A stretch of 64,000 nt of DNA, taken from the NCBI RefSeq assembly GCF_033304615.1, contig NZ_CP129118.1, forward strand, positions 120,001 to 184,000. Reading direction: 5' to 3'. Below the pieces are notes generated by a model that had not been told where the DNA came from, did not search any database, and saw nothing but the letters and a program-made list of their open reading frames with translations. This stretch comes from Sporosarcina oncorhynchi (GTDB lineage Bacteria; Bacillota; Bacilli; Bacillales_A; Planococcaceae). Positions 62,227 to 64,000 of the stretch are shown one piece after another. The position numbers were made by a program, and so were the translations under genes. Each line of letters begins with the position of its first letter. Position 1 is the first letter of the stretch.

Positions 62227-62394
62227 CGCCCGTAAAAGTGGATAGTGCGCCCGTAAGCAGCCTGCCCGCGCCCGTAAAAGTGTGTGGTGCGCCCGTAAGC
62301 AACCTGCCCGCGCCCGTAAAAGTGGATAGTGCGCCCGTAAGCAACCTGCCCGCGCCCGTAAAAGTGGATAGTGCGCCCGTAAGCAGCTCCACAC
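62227..62394. repeat. 21-bp-period tandem array F (8 units, alternating A/B)
   Basis: Eight units start at 62227 and every 21 bp to 62374. They alternate CGCCCGTAAAAGTGGATAG and CGCCCGTAAGCAACCTGCC types, so a 42-bp dimer repeats four times. It abuts array E but has an unrelated core, CGCCCGTAA. Array E's register is shifted by 7 bp at the border. Confidence 0.94.
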
Positions 62395-62405
62395 TCAAAT
62401 CATCA

Positions 62406-62434
62406 AAAAAGGGTGATGCCCGCATCACCCTTCC
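62406..62434 (-). terminator. Terminator downstream of the anti-sigma gene
   Basis: AAGGGTGATG / CATCACCCTT stem with a 4-nt loop; minus strand continues TTTTTTGATG. Confidence 0.85.
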
Positions 62435-62440
62435 ATCCGT

Positions 62441-63175
62441 TCAGTCGACAATTTCAAAACTCTGTAGCATATGGGTAAATCTCGCGCCGTGACCCTCTGC
62501 TGCTTCGAGGAAATAGTTCTCTGTAATAACAAAGCTCCCATCTTTGCCGTTACTCATCACATATACATCAATCACTTTTCCGTCCCATACCGATTCAGTC
62601 AAGCCGTGCAACCAGTATCCTTCAACTGGCTCCGTCACGGTTTCCATCGGACGCAGTTCAGGAAAATCGATTTTCAATTCCTCTTCAATTTCCTTTACCA
62701 AGTCTTCGGGCTTATCAGTCGGAAATTGCCTGATTTCCATACTCACTTCAGGATAACCATCCGGCAGCGGCTCGCTTGTCGTAATGACATCAGCGTCTCC
62801 CCCCTTGACCATCTTATAGCGTTCCTCGTCAACGTAAATGACATATTCAGAGTCTTTACCTTCATTCAACGTAACATTCGTATGCTCATCCTGACCTTCA
62901 AGATTCTGAATGATCTCCTTCTCAGGGACAAACATATCTTTCACCGTCTTGATCAAAGCCGATCCAGGTTCTGTCTGTAGAGTAAACGCGAGAACCAGTG
63001 CTGCGGCGATGACTGCGACGACAGGAACCCACCTTTTCCGCTTCTTCACTTCGGGTGTCCTCCTTTCAAATAGCTCCTCATTAATGCCATTCCAAATATC
63101 TTCTTCCAATGCACGCACATCGTCATCAGTCCGCGAAGTTAATTCCTTTTTAATTCGTTCATCGAACTTGCTCAT
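62441..63175 (-). CDS. Membrane anti-sigma factor (RsiX-like)
   Basis: A 244-residue protein: cytoplasmic N-terminus (MSKFDERIKKELTSRTDDDVRALEEDIWNGI), one TM (about 47-66), and an extracytoplasmic domain with a DUF4367-like DGYWLHG and FVITENYFLEAAEGHG pattern. It overlaps the sigma gene by 4 bp. It is expected to bind and inactivate its partner at the membrane. Confidence 0.82.
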   Translation of the reverse strand: MSKFDERIKKELTSRTDDDVRALEEDIWNGINEELFERRTPEVKKRKRWVPVVAVIAAALVLAFTLQTEPGSALIKTVKDMFVPEKEIIQNLEGQDEHTNVTLNEGKDSEYVIYVDEERYKMVKGGDADVITTSEPLPDGYPEVSMEIRQFPTDKPEDLVKEIEEELKIDFPELRPMETVTEPVEGYWLHGLTESVWDGKVIDVYVMSNGKDGSFVITENYFLEAAEGHGARFTHMLQSFEIVD

Positions 63176-63708
63176 CGGGTCACATCCTCCTCTCCAGGTA
63201 AGTCCAACCGTAACTTTAACTGCTTTCTTGCTTTAAATAATCGCGACTTGAGCGTGTTTTGATTGACGTTTAAAATGCCCGCGATCTCTTTTTCTGAAAA
63301 TCCCTTTACATACTTCAAGATGAGAGGGATCCGGTGGTGATTGTCCAAGGACTGGATGACGTCATACAGGTTCGATAACTGATCGAACGATTCCTCTGCA
63401 AGCGTCGGGTTATCCTCAAGGTTCGCTGGCTCTACCTTCACGAGTAATGTTTCCTTATCCATCAACCGCAGGCACTCGTTTGTCAGTATCCGATAAAACC
63501 ATGGATCAAAAGGTAGTGCCGGATCATAACTGCCGATTTGCCGAAACACCCGGATGAATGTTTCTTGTACGGCATCTTTCGCCAATTCGCGGTTTCGGGT
63601 AATGGCCGAAGCCGTCCGAATTGCGCCATTGGCATACGCTTCGTAAAACTTTCGGAAAGCGACTGGGTCGCCTGACTGTATTTGTTGGACCCAATGATGT
63701 TGTTCCAC
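63172..63708 (-). CDS. ECF-type RNA polymerase sigma factor
   Basis: GTG start at 63708 after AAGGGAG; TTG 63726 is an alternative. A ~178-residue ECF factor with region 2 (FYEAYANGAIRTASAITRNRELAKDAVQETFIRVFRQIG) and region 4 (LKYVKGFSEKEIAGILNVNQNTLKSRLFKARKQLKLRL). Paired with the downstream anti-sigma gene. It is most like the SigX group in gene organisation, but the regulon is unknown. Confidence 0.9.
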   Translation of the reverse strand: MEQHHWVQQIQSGDPVAFRKFYEAYANGAIRTASAITRNRELAKDAVQETFIRVFRQIGSYDPALPFDPWFYRILTNECLRLMDKETLLVKVEPANLEDNPTLAEESFDQLSNLYDVIQSLDNHHRIPLILKYVKGFSEKEIAGILNVNQNTLKSRLFKARKQLKLRLDLPGEEDVTR

Positions 63709-63795
63709 GCGGTGCACTCCCTTCAAGACAACTGTGATTTGTGCTGTTCACTATATATACCCGCGAAACGTACAGAAAGTTTTCGACGAAAAAAA

Positions 63796-63830
63796 GATTT
63801 CACATCACCCGAGTGGGTCATGTGAAATCT
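63796..63830 (-). terminator. Terminator of the EamA-family gene
   Basis: AGATTTCACAT / ATGTGAAATCT stem with a 13-nt loop; minus strand continues TTTTTTTC. The stop codon is inside the hairpin. Confidence 0.88.
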
Positions 63831-64000
63831 CCTTACGCATCTTCCCTTTACGATGTCCAATACTTGGTAAAGTCATACCGACGAGGATGATGACAATGCC
63901 TACTATCTGCAATACCGTCATATGTTCGTGTAATAAAATGACGGAAGCAGTCACTGCAACCGGCAATTCAATCGCGCTTAAGATAGAAGCCGTACCCGCC
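63805..64000 (-). CDS. EamA/DMT-family transporter, C-terminal end (partial)
   Basis: On the minus strand the last ~64 codons of a protein enter from the window edge: AGTASILSAIELPVAVTASVILLHEHMT, LQIVGIVIILVGMTLPSIG and a short basic tail. The pattern (SAIELPVA..., LLxE, GxxLIxxG) is that of the last two helices of drug/metabolite transporters of the EamA family. The substrate is unknown, and the start lies outside the window. Confidence 0.72.
   Translation of the reverse strand, partial: AGTASILSAIELPVAVTASVILLHEHMTVLQIVGIVIILVGMTLPSIGHRKGKMRKEISHDPLG

Noticed and set aside
61748..62492. Open frames across arrays E and F on both strands
   Set aside because: Same reason: an effect of the 21-bp period. 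No start signal and no plausible domain.

Overview
The window looks like chromosome from a low-to-moderate GC Gram-positive bacterium of the Bacillales. Shine-Dalgarno sites are strong (GGAGG type), and it carries a T-box leader, a Fur box, an OppABCDF operon, an EfeUOB operon, HssRS-type heme sensing and YdbS/YdbT, TusA/TsuA and ECF sigma families of Bacillus relatives. A Planococcaceae member such as Sporosarcina would fit, but that is inference, since the 16S gene is not in the window.

Layout. 1-790: 3' end of 23S rRNA, 5S rRNA and the rrn terminator. 981-2834: a 22-unit tandem array of 21-bp period, interrupted by an IS3-family element. 3.0-6.9 kb: Fur-controlled efeOBU (ferrous iron/heme-iron uptake). 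7.0-10.4 kb: yihY-hssR-hssS, then a small membrane protein gene whose promoter region carries an HssR-type direct repeat. 10.8-16.6 kb: oppABCDF. 16.7-18.8 kb: topB. 19.1-25.5 kb: a 7TM-DISM histidine kinase, an ABC (FtsX) transporter with an ECF sigma gene, and a duplicated kinase 3' end on the far side. 25.7-27.6 kb: a two-gene module with an ImmA/IrrE-type peptidase (candidate toxin-antitoxin). 28.1-32.3 kb: thiosulfate uptake (tsuA/tusA), a recombinase-like regulator, a SulP transporter and a Usp protein. 32.4-34.5 kb: a RelE/ParE pair and an ECF sigma/anti-sigma pair.

34.7-52.2 kb is a patchwork of small accessory genes: APH-like kinase, PH-domain proteins, a second ECF pair, an AbgT transporter, DinB-like, two alpha/beta hydrolases, an S51 peptidase, small membrane proteins and several broken genes. 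Short repeated junction sequences separate many of them. 52.2-64 kb returns to conserved genes: yqeY, a Tat-exported GMC dehydrogenase pair, a CtaG-like protein, phnA, T-box-controlled proS, a TsdA-like diheme cytochrome, an AlaX editing protein, another ECF pair and the end of an EamA transporter.

The most unusual signal is a set of six intergenic arrays at about 1.0/2.7, 34.8, 41.8, 58.7, 61.8 and 62.2 kb. Their sequences differ but nearly all share one period, 21 bp (two helical turns), held in register over as many as 17 consecutive units. Each unit has a 6-10 bp conserved core and a degenerate remainder. Several arrays contain the same core CCGCTCAA or a relative of it, and two alternate A/B units (42-bp dimers). 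No feature type I know explains them. The second best lead is the HssR-type operator in front of the 132-residue membrane protein at 9992, which suggests a heme-responsive effector other than HrtAB. Thiosulfate chemistry (tsuA/tusA, tsdA) and iron/heme handling (efe, hss, ctaG-like) are recurring themes.
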